DNA of 64,000 bases, taken from Enterococcus silesiacus (lineage in GTDB: Bacteria; Bacillota; Bacilli; Lactobacillales; Enterococcaceae). Where the stretch lies: positions 3,472,001 through 3,536,000 of the forward strand of contig CP013614.1 in assembly GCA_001465115.1 (NCBI GenBank), read 5' to 3'. Shown in pieces: positions 16,787 through 26,449 of the stretch. A program made the translations under genes and the position numbers. Position 1 is the stretch's first letter, and each line of letters opens with the position of its first letter. The notes under the pieces were generated by a model, which was given only the letters and a program-made list of their open reading frames with translations, had not been told where the DNA came from and made no database searches.

Positions 16787-16820
16787 GCGGCGCTACTAAT
16801 GAAAATTAGTGGCGCCGTTT
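16787..16820 (+). terminator. Terminator after metK
   Basis: CGGCGCTACTAAT and ATTAGTGGCGCCG form a 13-bp stem with one G-U pair and a GAAA loop, followed by TTTT. Confidence 0.9.
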
Positions 16821-16824
16821 TGCT

Positions 16825-16912
16825 GTGAATCACCACGACTGGCTCCGCCAGAGTGGATGATGAACAGTACTAGGCGACCAAAGGGAGCGTAGTCACCTTA
16901 CTAGTGAATCAC
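16825..16912 (+). repeat. Dispersed intergenic repeat A, copy 1
   Basis: This element starts five bases after the metK terminator T run with GTGAATCACC. It includes a small hairpin (CTGGC-TCC-GCCAG), the core GATGATGAACAGTACT, GCGACCAAAGGGAG, and ends with CTAGTGAATCACC. The same order of blocks recurs at 40862 and, inverted, at 62221-62333. Together with the minisatellite that follows it fills the 456-base gap between metK and the MFS gene. Confidence 0.85.
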
Positions 16913-17111
16913 CAAACGCCATAGACTAAATAACAAATAGAGATAGTGAATCACCAAACGCCATAGACTAAATAACAAATAGAGATAGTGAATCACCAAA
17001 CGCCATAGACTAAATAACAAATAGAGATAGTGAATCACCAAACGCCATAGACTAAACAACAAATAGAGATAGTGAATCACCAAACACCATAGACCGAACA
17101 ACAAACGGAAG
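16902..17111 (+). repeat. 42-bp minisatellite, five tandem copies
   Basis: Unit starts are at 16902, 16944, 16986, 17028 and 17070, exactly 42 bases apart. Each begins TAGTGAATCACC, the terminal block of repeat A, and continues AAACGCCATAGACTA. Copies 1-3 look identical, copy 4 differs by a base, and copy 5 is diverged. Units abut without unique spacers, so this is not a CRISPR array. An open frame on the minus strand is a by-product of the 14-codon period. Confidence 0.95.
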
Positions 17112-17237
17112 TCAACAATCCACAAAAATAGTCATAAAGTAAGTTACAATAAACCTTCACACCAGTGGTAAAAAAAGTTTAAAATAATGCACAAGTAACT
17201 GTATCAAACTAAAAAATAGCAAAAAGGATGGAGATAT

Positions 17238-18701
17238 ATGGAAAGAAAAACAAATGTCAAACTTGTAACGATCAGTGTTTTCGTTGCAACCTTTATGACA
17301 GCAATCGAAGGAACAATTGTTTCAACCGCAATGCCGACGATTGTCGGATCGCTACATGGTATGGAGATTATGAATTGGGTCTTCTCTATTTACCTACTAA
17401 CAAATGCGATGTTAACACCGATTTACGGAAAATTAGCAGATAAAGTCGGGCGTAAACCGATTTTTATGATAGGAATTATTATTTTTATTATCGGTTCATC
17501 TCTTTGTGGTCTAGCACAAAATATGATCACCTTGATTATTGCTCGAGCAATTCAAGGAATCGGAGCAGGGGCGATCATGCCAGTGGCGTTAACGATTCTT
17601 GCAGATATCTATTCGATTGATAAACGTGCAAAAATGCTTGGATTAAATAGTGCAGCGTGGGGAATTGCGAGTATCTTTGGTCCACTTGCTGGTGGCTTTA
17701 TCGTTGATACAGTTGGTTGGCACTGGATTTTCTTCATTAATGTGCCAATTGGACTTGTCTTGATGGGCTTAATCGCTTACTTCTTAGTGGAACCCAAAAG
17801 AGAAAAATCAAAAGTACCAATGGATATCTTGGGTAGTGTTCAGTTGATGTTCGTTTTATTAACGCTATTATTAGGATTCCAATTAATTGGCGATAATGGT
17901 TTTGATTTAAAAGTCTTCCTTTGTTTAGGAGCTTCTGTGTTATTCTTTATTAGCTTTATTTTTGTGGAAAAAAGAGCAAAAGATCCTGTTATTGATTTGA
18001 TGCTGTTTAAAAATTCCACTTTCGTGATCGTCAATATCGTAGCTGCTTTGATCAGCGGATTTTTGATGGGCGTAGAAGTGTATATTCCAATGTGGATGCA
18101 AGGTGTATTGGGCAAAAGCGCTGGAATCGGTGGATTAGTATTAGCGCCGATGTCGATTTTATGGATGGTCGGTTCATTTATTGCGAGTAATTTAATGGAG
18201 AAACATACAACAAAAAGAGTACTAACGATTGGCTTGAGTATTACGCTATTAGGGGGTATTTTCTTAGTGTTGGTTCCAGCAACGATTTCATTTGTCTGGT
18301 TCTTTGCAATCTCTTCTGTTTTAGGCATTGGTTTTGGGATCACGATCACAACAACAACTGTGACAGCGCAAAGCAGTGTGGATCCTTCTGAGATGGGTGT
18401 GGCTACGTCATTCAATACATTAGCGAGAACAATTGGGCAAACCTTGATGGTATCGATTTTTGGGGTTATCATCAATGCTGTGACAACTTCTGAATTAGCG
18501 AAAAGTACCTTAAAAGTTGATTCGGATGTGATGAATCAGTTGGTTAACCCACATACTGCTAACACGATCCCAGCAGATTTGCTGAAACCATTACGCGGTA
18601 TGCTGTATGCTGGTTTGCATAACGTTTATTTAGTTGGAATTGGCTTGATTATTGTTGCAATTATTTTAAATGTGAGTGTTAAAAAGAAAATAGCTAATTA
18701 G
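17238..18701 (+). CDS. MFS drug exporter, DHA2 (14-TM) family
   Basis: This 487-residue integral membrane protein has about 14 hydrophobic helices. DHA2 (EmrB/QacA) hallmarks are present: motif D1-like TIVSTAMPTI in helix 1, motif A GKLADKVGRKPIFMIG between helices 2 and 3, motif B (IIARAIQGIGAGA) in helix 4, and motif C (AAWGIASIFGPLAGG) in helix 5. Such proteins export drugs or metabolites using the proton gradient; the substrate is unknown. The ATG follows AAAGGATGGAGA. It is transcribed alone, with no regulator gene adjacent. An inverted repeat and a terminator lie downstream. Confidence 0.9.
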   Translation: MERKTNVKLVTISVFVATFMTAIEGTIVSTAMPTIVGSLHGMEIMNWVFSIYLLTNAMLTPIYGKLADKVGRKPIFMIGIIIFIIGSSLCGLAQNMITLIIARAIQGIGAGAIMPVALTILADIYSIDKRAKMLGLNSAAWGIASIFGPLAGGFIVDTVGWHWIFFINVPIGLVLMGLIAYFLVEPKREKSKVPMDILGSVQLMFVLLTLLLGFQLIGDNGFDLKVFLCLGASVLFFISFIFVEKRAKDPVIDLMLFKNSTFVIVNIVAALISGFLMGVEVYIPMWMQGVLGKSAGIGGLVLAPMSILWMVGSFIASNLMEKHTTKRVLTIGLSITLLGGIFLVLVPATISFVWFFAISSVLGIGFGITITTTTVTAQSSVDPSEMGVATSFNTLARTIGQTLMVSIFGVIINAVTTSELAKSTLKVDSDVMNQLVNPHTANTIPADLLKPLRGMLYAGLHNVYLVGIGLIIVAIILNVSVKKKIAN

Positions 18702-18751
18702 AGGAGTCTATATTTCTTTGTAAAAAATAAACAGACAATACGAAGTTTCGC

Positions 18752-18779
18752 CATACAAAGTTCATATTTACTTTGTATG
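18752..18779. repeat. Inverted repeat downstream of the MFS gene
   Basis: CATACAAAG and CTTTGTATG pair perfectly over 9 bp around a 10-base spacer. No T run follows; a related CATACAAA half-site lies a few bases further on. It could be an operator-like site or a transcript-end structure. Confidence 0.5.
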
Positions 18780-18843
18780 ATAGAAACATACAAAAAGAAA
18801 ACAACTTAAGAAAATCATTTTTCATTTTTAACTCCTCCTCCGG

Positions 18844-18873
18844 CTCGTTCTTCATTGAAGAACGAGTTTTTTT
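18844..18873 (+). terminator. Terminator ahead of the esterase gene
   Basis: CTCGTTCTT and AAGAACGAG form a perfect 9-bp stem with a 5-base loop, followed by eight T residues. Confidence 0.88.
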
Positions 18874-18949
18874 GTGATGTCAGACATTTAGTCAAAAAAT
18901 AAGTGATTTAATGCTACAATAAAAGAAAACAGAAAATGAGGGATGCTGG

Positions 18950-19738
18950 ATGGCTTTTTTGCAAGCAAATATTTATTCTAATGTATTAGAAATGGAAGTT
19001 TCAGTAAATGTTATTTTGCCACAAAAAACAGAGAAAAAAATTGGAACTACAACGAAAGGAAACCTTACAGATGTCCCTGTCATGTATCTGCTTCACGGAA
19101 TGGGCGGCAATCACAGCGTATGGGAACGCCGGACGTCAATCGAACGTTACGTTGCTGATTTGGGCTTGGCTGTGATCATGCCTTCGACAGATCTTGGTTG
19201 GTATACAGATACAAGCTACGACATGAATTATTGGACATTTATCTCAGAAGAGCTACCATTAATTTGCCACGAATTATTTCCACAACTAACAACAAAAAGA
19301 GAAAAAACATTTGCAGTAGGACTTTCGATGGGAGGCTATGGGGCGCTGAAACTAGGACTTGCCAAACCAGAAAATTTTGCGGCTGTGGCATCTTTATCAG
19401 GAGCGGTCAATTTAGCTGATAGAATCGAAGATTTGTTAGCGGTCAAAGGGAGAAACTTCTGGGAGGGAATTTTTGGACCTTTGGAGCAGGTTCAAGGATC
19501 GATCAATGACCCCATGTTTTTACTTAATCAGTTAGTAAACAGTGGAGAGAGTGCGCCCAATATTTTTTTATGCTGTGGGGAAGAAGATTTACTTTTATAT
19601 GGAAATAAGAAAATGGAGGCAGCCTTGACGGCTAATAAGATCGAACATACATTTGAAACAGGTCCTGGCAATCATGATTGGGTCTTTTGGGATGAGTGGA
19701 TTCAACGAGTATTGGAATGGTTGCCGTTAGAAAACTAA
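18950..19738 (+). CDS. estA: Esterase family alpha/beta hydrolase (EstA tributyrin-esterase type)
   Basis: This 262-residue cytoplasmic protein is an esterase D/EstA-type hydrolase. The oxyanion strand motif is VMYLLHGMGGNHSVW (about 44-58), the nucleophile elbow is GLSMGGYGA (about 124-132, Ser126), and the catalytic His lies in GNHDWVFW near residue 243. The acid is probably an Asp in the CCGEEDLL region. Lactic acid bacterial homologues hydrolyse short-chain esters. It is monocistronic, flanked by terminators at both ends. RBS GAGGGATG. Confidence 0.88.
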   Translation: MAFLQANIYSNVLEMEVSVNVILPQKTEKKIGTTTKGNLTDVPVMYLLHGMGGNHSVWERRTSIERYVADLGLAVIMPSTDLGWYTDTSYDMNYWTFISEELPLICHELFPQLTTKREKTFAVGLSMGGYGALKLGLAKPENFAAVASLSGAVNLADRIEDLLAVKGRNFWEGIFGPLEQVQGSINDPMFLLNQLVNSGESAPNIFLCCGEEDLLLYGNKKMEAALTANKIEHTFETGPGNHDWVFWDEWIQRVLEWLPLEN

Positions 19739-19744
19739 AAGTGA

Positions 19745-19781
19745 AAAAGCTTAGACAGATAAAAATGTCTAAGCTTTTTTG
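19745..19781 (+). terminator. Terminator after estA
   Basis: AAAAGCTTAGACA and TGTCTAAGCTTTT pair over 13 bp, followed by TT. The palindrome may also serve the convergent regulator gene. Confidence 0.88.
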
Positions 19782-19792
19782 CGTATTTAGTA

Positions 19793-20449
19793 TTAGACAA
19801 ACGTATCTAACCCATTCAAAAACACCCGTAAGGTTTTCATAAAAAAATCCTTCTGCTTTTCTTTTTGTCGATATTGAATGCTTTCGCTGATATTATCCAG
19901 CTCTTGTTCTTGAACATATTGTTTCATCAAGATAATTTGCTTTTTCAAATAGTCATCACCAGCCATGACTTTATTGTATAATTTTTTCTCTTCAGAAGAA
20001 TCCATCAGCATGCCAAAGAGTAAATGCTGTAAAGAAGTGATTGTCATATAACTTAACTCAATAGAAAATCCAGCATCATTCAAAATACCCAGTATTGCGT
20101 CAAGATTTCTTAAACGAGAGGGATAAGAAGGAATGGTCTGAATTTCGATTTCGATAGCACAGGGGTATTGTTGGTACAGTTCATAATAATTTTCCATATA
20201 AGCATAGAGGGTTTCTTTCCAGTTTTCTTGGTGTGTTGGTGGTATAAAATGATCCTCTATTTCTTCAGCCATACTTTGCAGTAAGGCCTGTTTATTTTCT
20301 ACATGCCAATAGATTGCGGGCGCTTGAATATTAAGCTTTTGCGCTACTTTACGCATGGATAATTTATCTAATTCAGGATTTTCCGTCAACAATTCAAATG
20401 CTGCCTGAATGATTCTTGCTTTTGATAATTTTTCTTCCAAATTTCTCAT
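19793..20449 (-). CDS. TetR family transcriptional regulator
   Basis: This 218-residue protein has an N-terminal TetR helix-turn-helix (about 10-60) containing LSMRKVAQKLNIQAPAIYWHVENKQALL. The YWHV form is characteristic of the tetracycline-repressor-like branch. The C-terminal half is a helical ligand-binding and dimerisation domain of unknown specificity. It is divergent from the heterodimeric ABC exporter at 20665 across a 215-base region holding an inverted repeat and a promoter, so it probably represses that exporter and is released by an exported drug. Weak ribosome site. Confidence 0.88.
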   Translation of the reverse strand: MRNLEEKLSKARIIQAAFELLTENPELDKLSMRKVAQKLNIQAPAIYWHVENKQALLQSMAEEIEDHFIPPTHQENWKETLYAYMENYYELYQQYPCAIEIEIQTIPSYPSRLRNLDAILGILNDAGFSIELSYMTITSLQHLLFGMLMDSSEEKKLYNKVMAGDDYLKKQIILMKQYVQEQELDNISESIQYRQKEKQKDFFMKTLRVFLNGLDTFV

Positions 20450-20551
20450 CCTTTTATCTAAAAAATAGAAGCTAACTTCTTGAATTTCATTTCTAAAAAT
20501 GGTAAATTGTTATGCAGCCTAATTTTACAGTGTTAAGTTTGTGAAATCAAT

Positions 20552-20602
20552 GGAAATGAATGTGTCTCATTCCTTGACTATGATCACATAATAACATTAA
20601 AT
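20552..20602 (+). promoter_or_regulatory. Promoter and possible TetR operator ahead of the ABC exporter
   Basis: TTGACT (20574-20579) and TTAAAT (20597-20602) are 17 bases apart and form a plausible promoter for the exporter. Directly upstream, GGAAATGAATGTGTCTCATTCC is an imperfect palindrome (TGA/TCA and GGAA/TTCC arms) that abuts the -35 and is a candidate operator for the divergent TetR protein. Both assignments come from pattern only. Confidence 0.5.
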
Positions 20603-20664
20603 GATCGTTGAAAGTTGCACAATGAATCAGATATGGCTAGTTTTACTAAGAAAGTTGGGATTAA

Positions 20665-22383
20665 GTGAGTATTATTCTGGAACATGTCAAAAAGTACAAG
20701 CTGGAAGTTTCCATTGCCTTGATTACTGTTGTTGTCATGGTCATGTCGGCTTTATGGCAACCTAAACTATTACAAAAAGTGCTAGAAGCAATTATTAAAG
20801 AAGATAAGAGCCAAATGAAAGAACTTGGACTATATTTGATTGGGATCGCAGGTCTGGGGTTGATCGCAGGAGTATTCAATACGATATATTCTGCTAAAGT
20901 TGCACAAGGTGTAAGTGCAGATATTCGTGAAGCAACATTTCGTAAGATCCAAACCTTTTCATTTGGGAACATTGAAGAATTTTCAGCTGGAAATTTAGTC
21001 GTTCGTTTGACGAATGACGTGACCCAAATTCAAAATGTGATCATGATCGCATTGCAGTCATTATTCAGAATTCCGATTCTGTTTATCGGTAGTTTTATTC
21101 TAGCAATGATGACCTTGCCGCAGTTGTGGTGGGTGATCGTCTTACTTGTTGTCGCGGTCTTCATTATCACAGCACTATCTTTTTCGCAAATGGGTAAGCA
21201 TTTTATGATCATTCAAACATTGATCGATAAAGTAAATGGTTTAGCGAAAGAGAATCTCTTAGGTATTCGTGTCGTTAAATCCTTTGTTCAGGAAAAAAAT
21301 GAATTAAATCGTTTCAGTAAAGTCAGTGAAGAATTGACGACACATAATTTGATTGTTGGCACACTCTTTTCTGTGATGATTCCATCCTTTATGTTGGCAG
21401 CTAACTTAGCTGTTGTAGGGTCGATTTTTCTTGTAAGTAATCTTGTAAAAGATGATCCAACTGTTATCGGTGGCATTGCTTCATTTATGAGCTATTTGAT
21501 GCAAATCATGATGGCAATCATTATCGGTGGAATGATGATGATGACCTCTCGTGCAGCTGTCTCAATCAAACGGATCAAAGAAGTCATGGATACTGTTCCT
21601 GCACTAACATATAAAGATGTACCGGAACAAAATTTAGATGGCAGTGTGGTTTTTGATCACGTTAGTTTCCGTTATCCTGGAGATGAGACCGATACATTGA
21701 AAGATATTTCATTTTCTATCAAGCCAGGTGAAATGGTTGGGATCGTAGGTGCGACTGGTGCAGGTAAATCAACCTTAGCACAATTGATTCCTCGATTATT
21801 TGATCCTTCTGAGGGAAAAGTGGAAGTTGGCGGAATTGATCTTAAAGAGGTCAATGAGCATAGTTTGCGTAAAGCTGTATCTTTCGTATTACAAAAAGCG
21901 ATTCTTTTCTCTGGTACGATCTCGCAAAATTTACGTCAGGGAAAACGAGATGCTAGTGAATCTGATATGTCACGGGCAACTGAAATTGCGCAAGCAAAAG
22001 AATTTATTGAGAAACTATCATTACAATATGAAGCACCAGTTGCTGAACGAAGCAATAATTTCTCCGGCGGACAGAAACAACGTTTATCTATTTCACGAGG
22101 TGTGATCGGCGATCCTAAGATCTTGATTTTAGATGATAGTACGAGTGCTTTAGATGCCCGTTCAGAACGTCTAGTTAGAGAAGCGTTAGATAAGGATTTA
22201 AAAGAAACAACAACAATCGTGATCGCCCAGAAGATTTCCTCTGTTGTTCATGCTGACCGTATTTTAGTCTTAGACAAAGGTCAATTAGTGGGTGAAGGAA
22301 CGCACGAAGAACTAGCTAAAACAAACCCAATCTATCAAGAAATTTACGAAACACAAAAAGGAAAGGATGAAAATAATGACTGA
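20665..22383 (+). CDS. Heterodimeric ABC exporter, subunit with degenerate ATPase site
   Basis: This 572-residue half-transporter has six transmembrane helices (about 1-300) and a C-terminal nucleotide-binding domain: Walker [10 protein letters not shown] (about 358-366), ABC signature [10 protein letters not shown] (about 466-475), Walker B ending [12 protein letters not shown]. The catalytic Glu after Walker B is Asp, and the switch-loop His is Gln (IAQKISS), so its own site is degenerate. This is the pattern of LmrCD/BmrCD/EfrAB/EfrCD-type multidrug exporters. It starts with GTG after a modest ribosome site. It overlaps its partner gene by 8 bases. Confidence 0.92.
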   Translation: MSIILEHVKKYKLEVSIALITVVVMVMSALWQPKLLQKVLEAIIKEDKSQMKELGLYLIGIAGLGLIAGVFNTIYSAKVAQGVSADIREATFRKIQTFSFGNIEEFSAGNLVVRLTNDVTQIQNVIMIALQSLFRIPILFIGSFILAMMTLPQLWWVIVLLVVAVFIITALSFSQMGKHFMIIQTLIDKVNGLAKENLLGIRVVKSFVQEKNELNRFSKVSEELTTHNLIVGTLFSVMIPSFMLAANLAVVGSIFLVSNLVKDDPTVIGGIASFMSYLMQIMMAIIIGGMMMMTSRAAVSIKRIKEVMDTVPALTYKDVPEQNLDGSVVFDHVSFRYPGDETDTLKDISFSIKPGEMVGIVGATGAGKSTLAQLIPRLFDPSEGKVEVGGIDLKEVNEHSLRKAVSFVLQKAILFSGTISQNLRQGKRDASESDMSRATEIAQAKEFIEKLSLQYEAPVAERSNNFSGGQKQRLSISRGVIGDPKILILDDSTSALDARSERLVREALDKDLKETTTIVIAQKISSVVHADRILVLDKGQLVGEGTHEELAKTNPIYQEIYETQKGKDENND

Positions 22384-24145
22384 TTTAATAAGAGCAAGTA
22401 AATTCTTTTTTCATTATTTAAAACGCTATAAACTTTCCTTCTTGTTTATCTTTGTGACAGTTGTCATTGCCACCTATTTACAAGTGAAAGCACCCCAATT
22501 TGTTGGTGAAGCAATTCAAGAATTGGCCAATTATGTGGGGGCCTTGATACAAGGAACGGATGATAAGAGTAAGTTTGTGGATATTATTTGGAAGTTATTG
22601 ATTTTCTATGTGCTGACCAGTGCAGCTAACTTTATTTATAGTATCTTATTTACCCAAGTAGTTGGTAAGTCAACAAATCGGATGCGTATCGGTTTATTCA
22701 ATAAATTAGAAAAGCTAACGATCCGTTTCTTTGATTCTCATCAAGACGGTGAAATTTTGAGCCGATTTACTAGTGATTTGGATAATATTCAAAATAGCTT
22801 GAATCAGGCGTTGTTGCAAGTGCTGACGAATATTGCGTTATTTGTTGGGATCTTGATCATGATGTTCCAGCAAAATGTTCAATTGGCTTGGGCCACGATT
22901 GCTTCTACTCCAGTTGCTATCTTGATTGCTGTAGTTGTGATCAGTAAGGCGCGCAAATACGTTGATATCCAACAAGATGAAGTCGGTAAATTAAACGGTT
23001 ATATGGATGAAAAAATCAGCGGTCAACGTGTCATTATCACCAATGGTCTGCAAGAAGAAACGATTGATGGTTTCTTAGAGCATAATGAAACAGTGCGTAA
23101 AGCAACATTTAAAGGACAAGTTTACTCTGGTCTATTATTTCCAATGATGCAGGGAATGTCACTTGTAAATACCGCGATCGTTATTTTCTTTGGTGGTTGG
23201 TTAGCATTAAACGGTGATTTGGATAAGACGGTCGCTTTAGGTCTGGTTGTAACTTTTGTTCAATATTCACAACAATATTACCAACCGTTAATGCAGATTT
23301 CTTCAGGATACAGCATGATTCAGTTAGCAATCACAGGAGCACGTCGTTTGAATGAAATGTTTGACGAGCCAGATGAAATCAATCCGACAGCTGGCAAAGA
23401 AATCGATGGTATCAATCAATCCGTTTCTTTGAACCATGTTGATTTTGGCTATGATCCAGAAGTGCCGATTTTAAAAAATGTTTCAATTAATGTAAGTAAA
23501 GGTGAAATGGTCGCTTTAGTAGGTCCGACGGGTTCGGGGAAAACAACGATCATGAATTTATTGAATCGTTTTTATGACGTAAATAGTGGTTCAGTCACAT
23601 TTGATGGAACGGATATTCGTGAAATTGAATTGAGCAGTTTACGAAGCCACGTGGGAATTGTTTTACAGGATTCAGTGTTATTTTCTGGAACGATTCGAGC
23701 AAATATTGCTTTTGGTAAACCTGAAGCAACTGAGGAAGAAATCATCGGAGCCGCTAAACAAGCCAATATTCACGAATTTATCATGGAACAAGAAAAAGGG
23801 TATGAGACTGAAATTACTGAAGAAAACAACATTTTCAGTACAGGTCAAAAGCAATTAATCAGCATTGCTAGAACGATCATTACAAATCCATCACTATTGA
23901 TTTTGGATGAAGCAACCAGTAATGTAGATACTGTAACGGAAGCAAAAATTCAAAAAGCAATGGATGAAGCAATTAAAGGTAGAACTAGCTTTGTCATCGC
24001 GCACCGCTTAAAAACGATTTTAAATGCGGATCGTATTGTGGTTTTAAGAAATGGTGAAGTCATCGAAGAAGGAAGCCATCATGAATTATTGGAACAAGCT
24101 GGTTTTTATTCGGAGCTTTACCACAATCAATTTGTATTTGAATAA
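22376..24145 (+). CDS. Heterodimeric ABC exporter, catalytically competent subunit
   Basis: The ATG at 22376 is preferred because AAAGGA lies 8 bases upstream; the ATG at 22367 overlaps that site. The 589-residue product has six transmembrane helices and an NBD with Walker [10 protein letters not shown], Walker [13 protein letters not shown] with its catalytic Glu, and switch His (VIAHRLKT). Its signature is altered to FSTGQKQ, so the full dimer pairs one canonical with one degenerate ATP site, formed between the two subunits. It is translationally coupled with the upstream subunit and probably controlled by the divergent TetR regulator. Substrates are likely drugs or dyes. Confidence 0.92.
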   Translation: MTDLIRASKFFFHYLKRYKLSFLFIFVTVVIATYLQVKAPQFVGEAIQELANYVGALIQGTDDKSKFVDIIWKLLIFYVLTSAANFIYSILFTQVVGKSTNRMRIGLFNKLEKLTIRFFDSHQDGEILSRFTSDLDNIQNSLNQALLQVLTNIALFVGILIMMFQQNVQLAWATIASTPVAILIAVVVISKARKYVDIQQDEVGKLNGYMDEKISGQRVIITNGLQEETIDGFLEHNETVRKATFKGQVYSGLLFPMMQGMSLVNTAIVIFFGGWLALNGDLDKTVALGLVVTFVQYSQQYYQPLMQISSGYSMIQLAITGARRLNEMFDEPDEINPTAGKEIDGINQSVSLNHVDFGYDPEVPILKNVSINVSKGEMVALVGPTGSGKTTIMNLLNRFYDVNSGSVTFDGTDIREIELSSLRSHVGIVLQDSVLFSGTIRANIAFGKPEATEEEIIGAAKQANIHEFIMEQEKGYETEITEENNIFSTGQKQLISIARTIITNPSLLILDEATSNVDTVTEAKIQKAMDEAIKGRTSFVIAHRLKTILNADRIVVLRNGEVIEEGSHHELLEQAGFYSELYHNQFVFE

Positions 24146-24233
24146 TGGGTAAAATAAACTAGTCATTGTTCTGCTAGAAAATCAATACTTTTAAAATTTT
24201 AATAAATGGTAATAAAATAGAATTCAACACTAA

Positions 24234-24294
24234 AATAAGCACTAGAGAGTAAAATCATCTATTGATGGTCGTATTCTCTGGTGCTTATTTTTTA
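24234..24294. terminator. Terminator between convergent genes
   Basis: AATAAGCACTAGAGA and TCTCTGGTGCTTATT pair over 15 positions with one G-U, around a long inner loop, followed by TTTTTT. It ends the ABC exporter operon and overlaps the end of the convergent small gene. Confidence 0.85.
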
Positions 24295-24819
24295 ATTTTT
24301 GTATTTTCTTCCATATAGAAGGACTCCTGATAATCTTGCTAATGTTTGTCCAGTCTGAGTAGTTGTTCCAGTAAAATCATCTGACCCGCCACTTATATCG
24401 GGATGACTTTGTAGGACTAGCCCTTCATTGCTCAACGGATAAGAAGAAAGTTCATTGATGTTTTTTAATCTAGATTTCTTCTTTTTTTTCATAGTCACAC
24501 TAGCATCATTTACTTTGTGGGGGAATTGATTAGACTCCGTTGAACTTGAACTTGAACTTGAACTTGAACTTGAACTTGAACTTGAACTGGAGGTTTGAGT
24601 TGTGTTGCTTTCTTTTTCAGAGCTTGAAAAAGTGTCAGGCGGCGGTGAGGTTGGCTGGACAACGACTGTGGGATTAAGTGGATTCACCGGAGCCCCGCCC
24701 TTGTTGTCTTGGGTTGCAAGAACATCAATGGGCGCCACAACCAGTAAGCTAGTTAGCACCACTGCGCTATGGAGAAGGGAGGATGTGAGAATAGTCTTTT
24801 TTCGATTGTTTTTGTTCAT
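24292..24819 (-). CDS. Small Ser-rich secreted protein with remnant sorting signal
   Basis: This 175-residue protein has a signal peptide (about 1-35, VLATQDN). A Pro-rich part is followed by a run of 17 serines encoded by an AGTTCA-type hexanucleotide repeat (about 24542-24590), a basic KKKKK stretch, and a C-terminus reading TTQTGQTLARLSGVLLYGRKYKN. That end looks like a sorting signal (QTG, basic tail) whose hydrophobic segment has largely been lost, so wall anchoring is doubtful. It overlaps the end of the Mga-like gene by 53 bases, suggesting translational coupling. No function is known. Confidence 0.65.
   Translation of the reverse strand: MNKNNRKKTILTSSLLHSAVVLTSLLVVAPIDVLATQDNKGGAPVNPLNPTVVVQPTSPPPDTFSSSEKESNTTQTSSSSSSSSSSSSSSSSSTESNQFPHKVNDASVTMKKKKKSRLKNINELSSYPLSNEGLVLQSHPDISGGSDDFTGTTTQTGQTLARLSGVLLYGRKYKN
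24542..24592 (-). repeat. Hexanucleotide microsatellite coding for polyserine
   Basis: A tandem run of GAACTT units on the plus strand (AAGTTC on the minus strand) encodes Ser-Ser pairs. Because the unit is six bases, slippage changes the length of the Ser tract but not the frame. Confidence 0.85.
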
Positions 24820-26254
24820 TAAGCACTGTTTTCCTTTCTTTCATTTCAACTACGATATTACCGAAGTGTTCCCAATCAGAAGCTAGTGGAGGCTTTTTCC
24901 AAATAATAAACGCACACGGCAAGTTATTTAATTTGATATCTGATAAATAGAGATCCGTTTTTTCAGAAATTGTGTTTTCTATAACAATATTAAGAAATTT
25001 AAATGACTGAATATTTTCAATAATAAACTCGTTATACGCTTTTCCATACAAAAAATCAACACAGACATATACTGGCGTACTAATAATTGTCGTTGGCATA
25101 TGCTGAATGAGCAAAAATAAGTAATCATATTGAAGTGTGCTTGCTGAATCTGTATGTAACTTTCTCTTCTTCATAAAAGAGTCAATGAATAAAAAGAAAT
25201 CAGGGTAATTTTCTTTAAAAAAAACAAAATCAGATTCAAAGGAATAAGAAGCATTTATGTGAGTGAAACGAAGGTATCGGTAATGAACCTGTAGTAAACC
25301 GTCTCGTAAGCTAGAATAATAGGATGATTCTTCAGTAACATCAAACTCTTTTTTCAACTCTTTTATAAAATGGGCTGTTAAACGAAAGGCATCTGGGCAA
25401 AAATTTTTTATATGACTCCTAACTACTTTTGGTTCATAAATGGCTATCATCTGTTCAGCAATTAAGAACGAATAAATAAACGTTACTTCCCGAGAAATTT
25501 CTTCTGAGGTTAAATTGGTATAAACAGTGAACCATTCTTTTACGGATGTAATTCTTAAAGAAGCCTCTTCCTCAGTTGGTTCCTCTGTAGAAATAGTATG
25601 TCCGCCATACAATCTTTGGAAAATAATGGCTAGGAAAAATTTTAATTTTATTTTTTGTGAATCGGGAAAATTCATCGAGTGCAGCAGCCCGATTTTTTTT
25701 AACAGGTTTTCAGATAGATTAAGAATTTCCGTTGAAAAAGGAAATTCTAAGCTATTAAAAGAAAAGAAATAGACATCGAAAAGAAAAATACGAATCGCCG
25801 TCTCCACTCCTGAAAATTCTAAATTGGAATTGATACTTATATCATACAAGTCCAGTAACTCATCAAGTTCAGATTTTAACAGATAAGTGGCGGAAAGACT
25901 TAAATAGTGATGCGTTGAAAAGTCCTCAAAAGAAAAATGCTCCTCTTTAAAAAGGGCATCTAAAAGTAAAAATAGTTTTGATTCCTTTAAATAATACCAT
26001 TGGAGAGTTAATAATGAATCTTGTCCTGTTGTGTAAAAATAGACAGTTTTATTTTCAATAACTATCTTAAGATCAGAAATTTGATAAAAGTCGAAGTCTT
26101 CAAGTAATTGACCGACTTCTTTTTTTATTACATAGGTAGACAACATCAACTCATTAGATAATTGTTTAAATGAAGCATTTTGCAGAGGTTGTATTTCAAG
26201 ATAATTTAAAATAGCAAGTCTATATTGGTATTCTTTATTTAAAAACTGCTTCAT
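24767..26254 (-). CDS. Mga-like virulence-type transcriptional regulator
   Basis: This 495-residue protein resembles the Mga/AtxA family. An N-terminal helix-turn-helix (about 10-65) has QYRLAILNYLEIQPL and FKQLSNELMLSTYVIKKEVGQLL. A long helical central region (about 90-380) is at the position of the PRD-like domains, and the C-terminal domain (about 390-480) resembles an EIIB-like fold (TTIISTPVYVCVDFLYGKAYNEFI). Such regulators control surface-protein genes in streptococci and enterococci. It is divergent from WxL locus 2 (first gene at 26528), which is the likely target. It co-occurs with the small Ser-rich gene downstream. Confidence 0.82.
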   Translation of the reverse strand: MKQFLNKEYQYRLAILNYLEIQPLQNASFKQLSNELMLSTYVIKKEVGQLLEDFDFYQISDLKIVIENKTVYFYTTGQDSLLTLQWYYLKESKLFLLLDALFKEEHFSFEDFSTHHYLSLSATYLLKSELDELLDLYDISINSNLEFSGVETAIRIFLFDVYFFSFNSLEFPFSTEILNLSENLLKKIGLLHSMNFPDSQKIKLKFFLAIIFQRLYGGHTISTEEPTEEEASLRITSVKEWFTVYTNLTSEEISREVTFIYSFLIAEQMIAIYEPKVVRSHIKNFCPDAFRLTAHFIKELKKEFDVTEESSYYSSLRDGLLQVHYRYLRFTHINASYSFESDFVFFKENYPDFFLFIDSFMKKRKLHTDSASTLQYDYLFLLIQHMPTTIISTPVYVCVDFLYGKAYNEFIIENIQSFKFLNIVIENTISEKTDLYLSDIKLNNLPCAFIIWKKPPLASDWEHFGNIVVEMKERKTVLNEQKQSKKDYSHILPSP

Positions 26255-26420
26255 AAAAACTCTTCTCCTTTAAAATATACTTCAAACTTCCATTATATAG
26301 ACAAAATTGTGGCAAAACGACAAACAATTTCCGAAAAAAAAGGAAAAAATTAAAAATTATTGATTTAGAAGTGCTTCTCTGGGTTTCCATTTTTTTTGCA
26401 TTTTTTTCAAAAAAATTGAA

Positions 26421-26449
26421 ATGACAAAAAGAGCGGGTGACAATATAAT
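26421..26449 (+). promoter_or_regulatory. Promoter of WxL locus 2
   Basis: ATGACA (26421-26426) and a perfect TATAAT (26444-26449) are exactly 17 bases apart, about 80 bases before the first start codon. The -35 lies in the block ATGACAAAAAG, which recurs in the leader of WxL locus 1. Confidence 0.75.

Noticed and set aside
16902..17111. Possible CRISPR array
   Set aside because: The 42-base units abut with no unique spacers and there are no cas genes in the window.
16901..17125. Minus-strand open frame with repeated LWRLVIHYLYLLFS units
   Set aside because: It is a by-product of the 42-bp minisatellite, whose period equals 14 codons. There is no ribosome site and the composition is implausible.
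17840..18475. Minus-strand frame of 211 codons inside the MFS gene
   Set aside because: It is an antisense shadow of the membrane protein with no family features.
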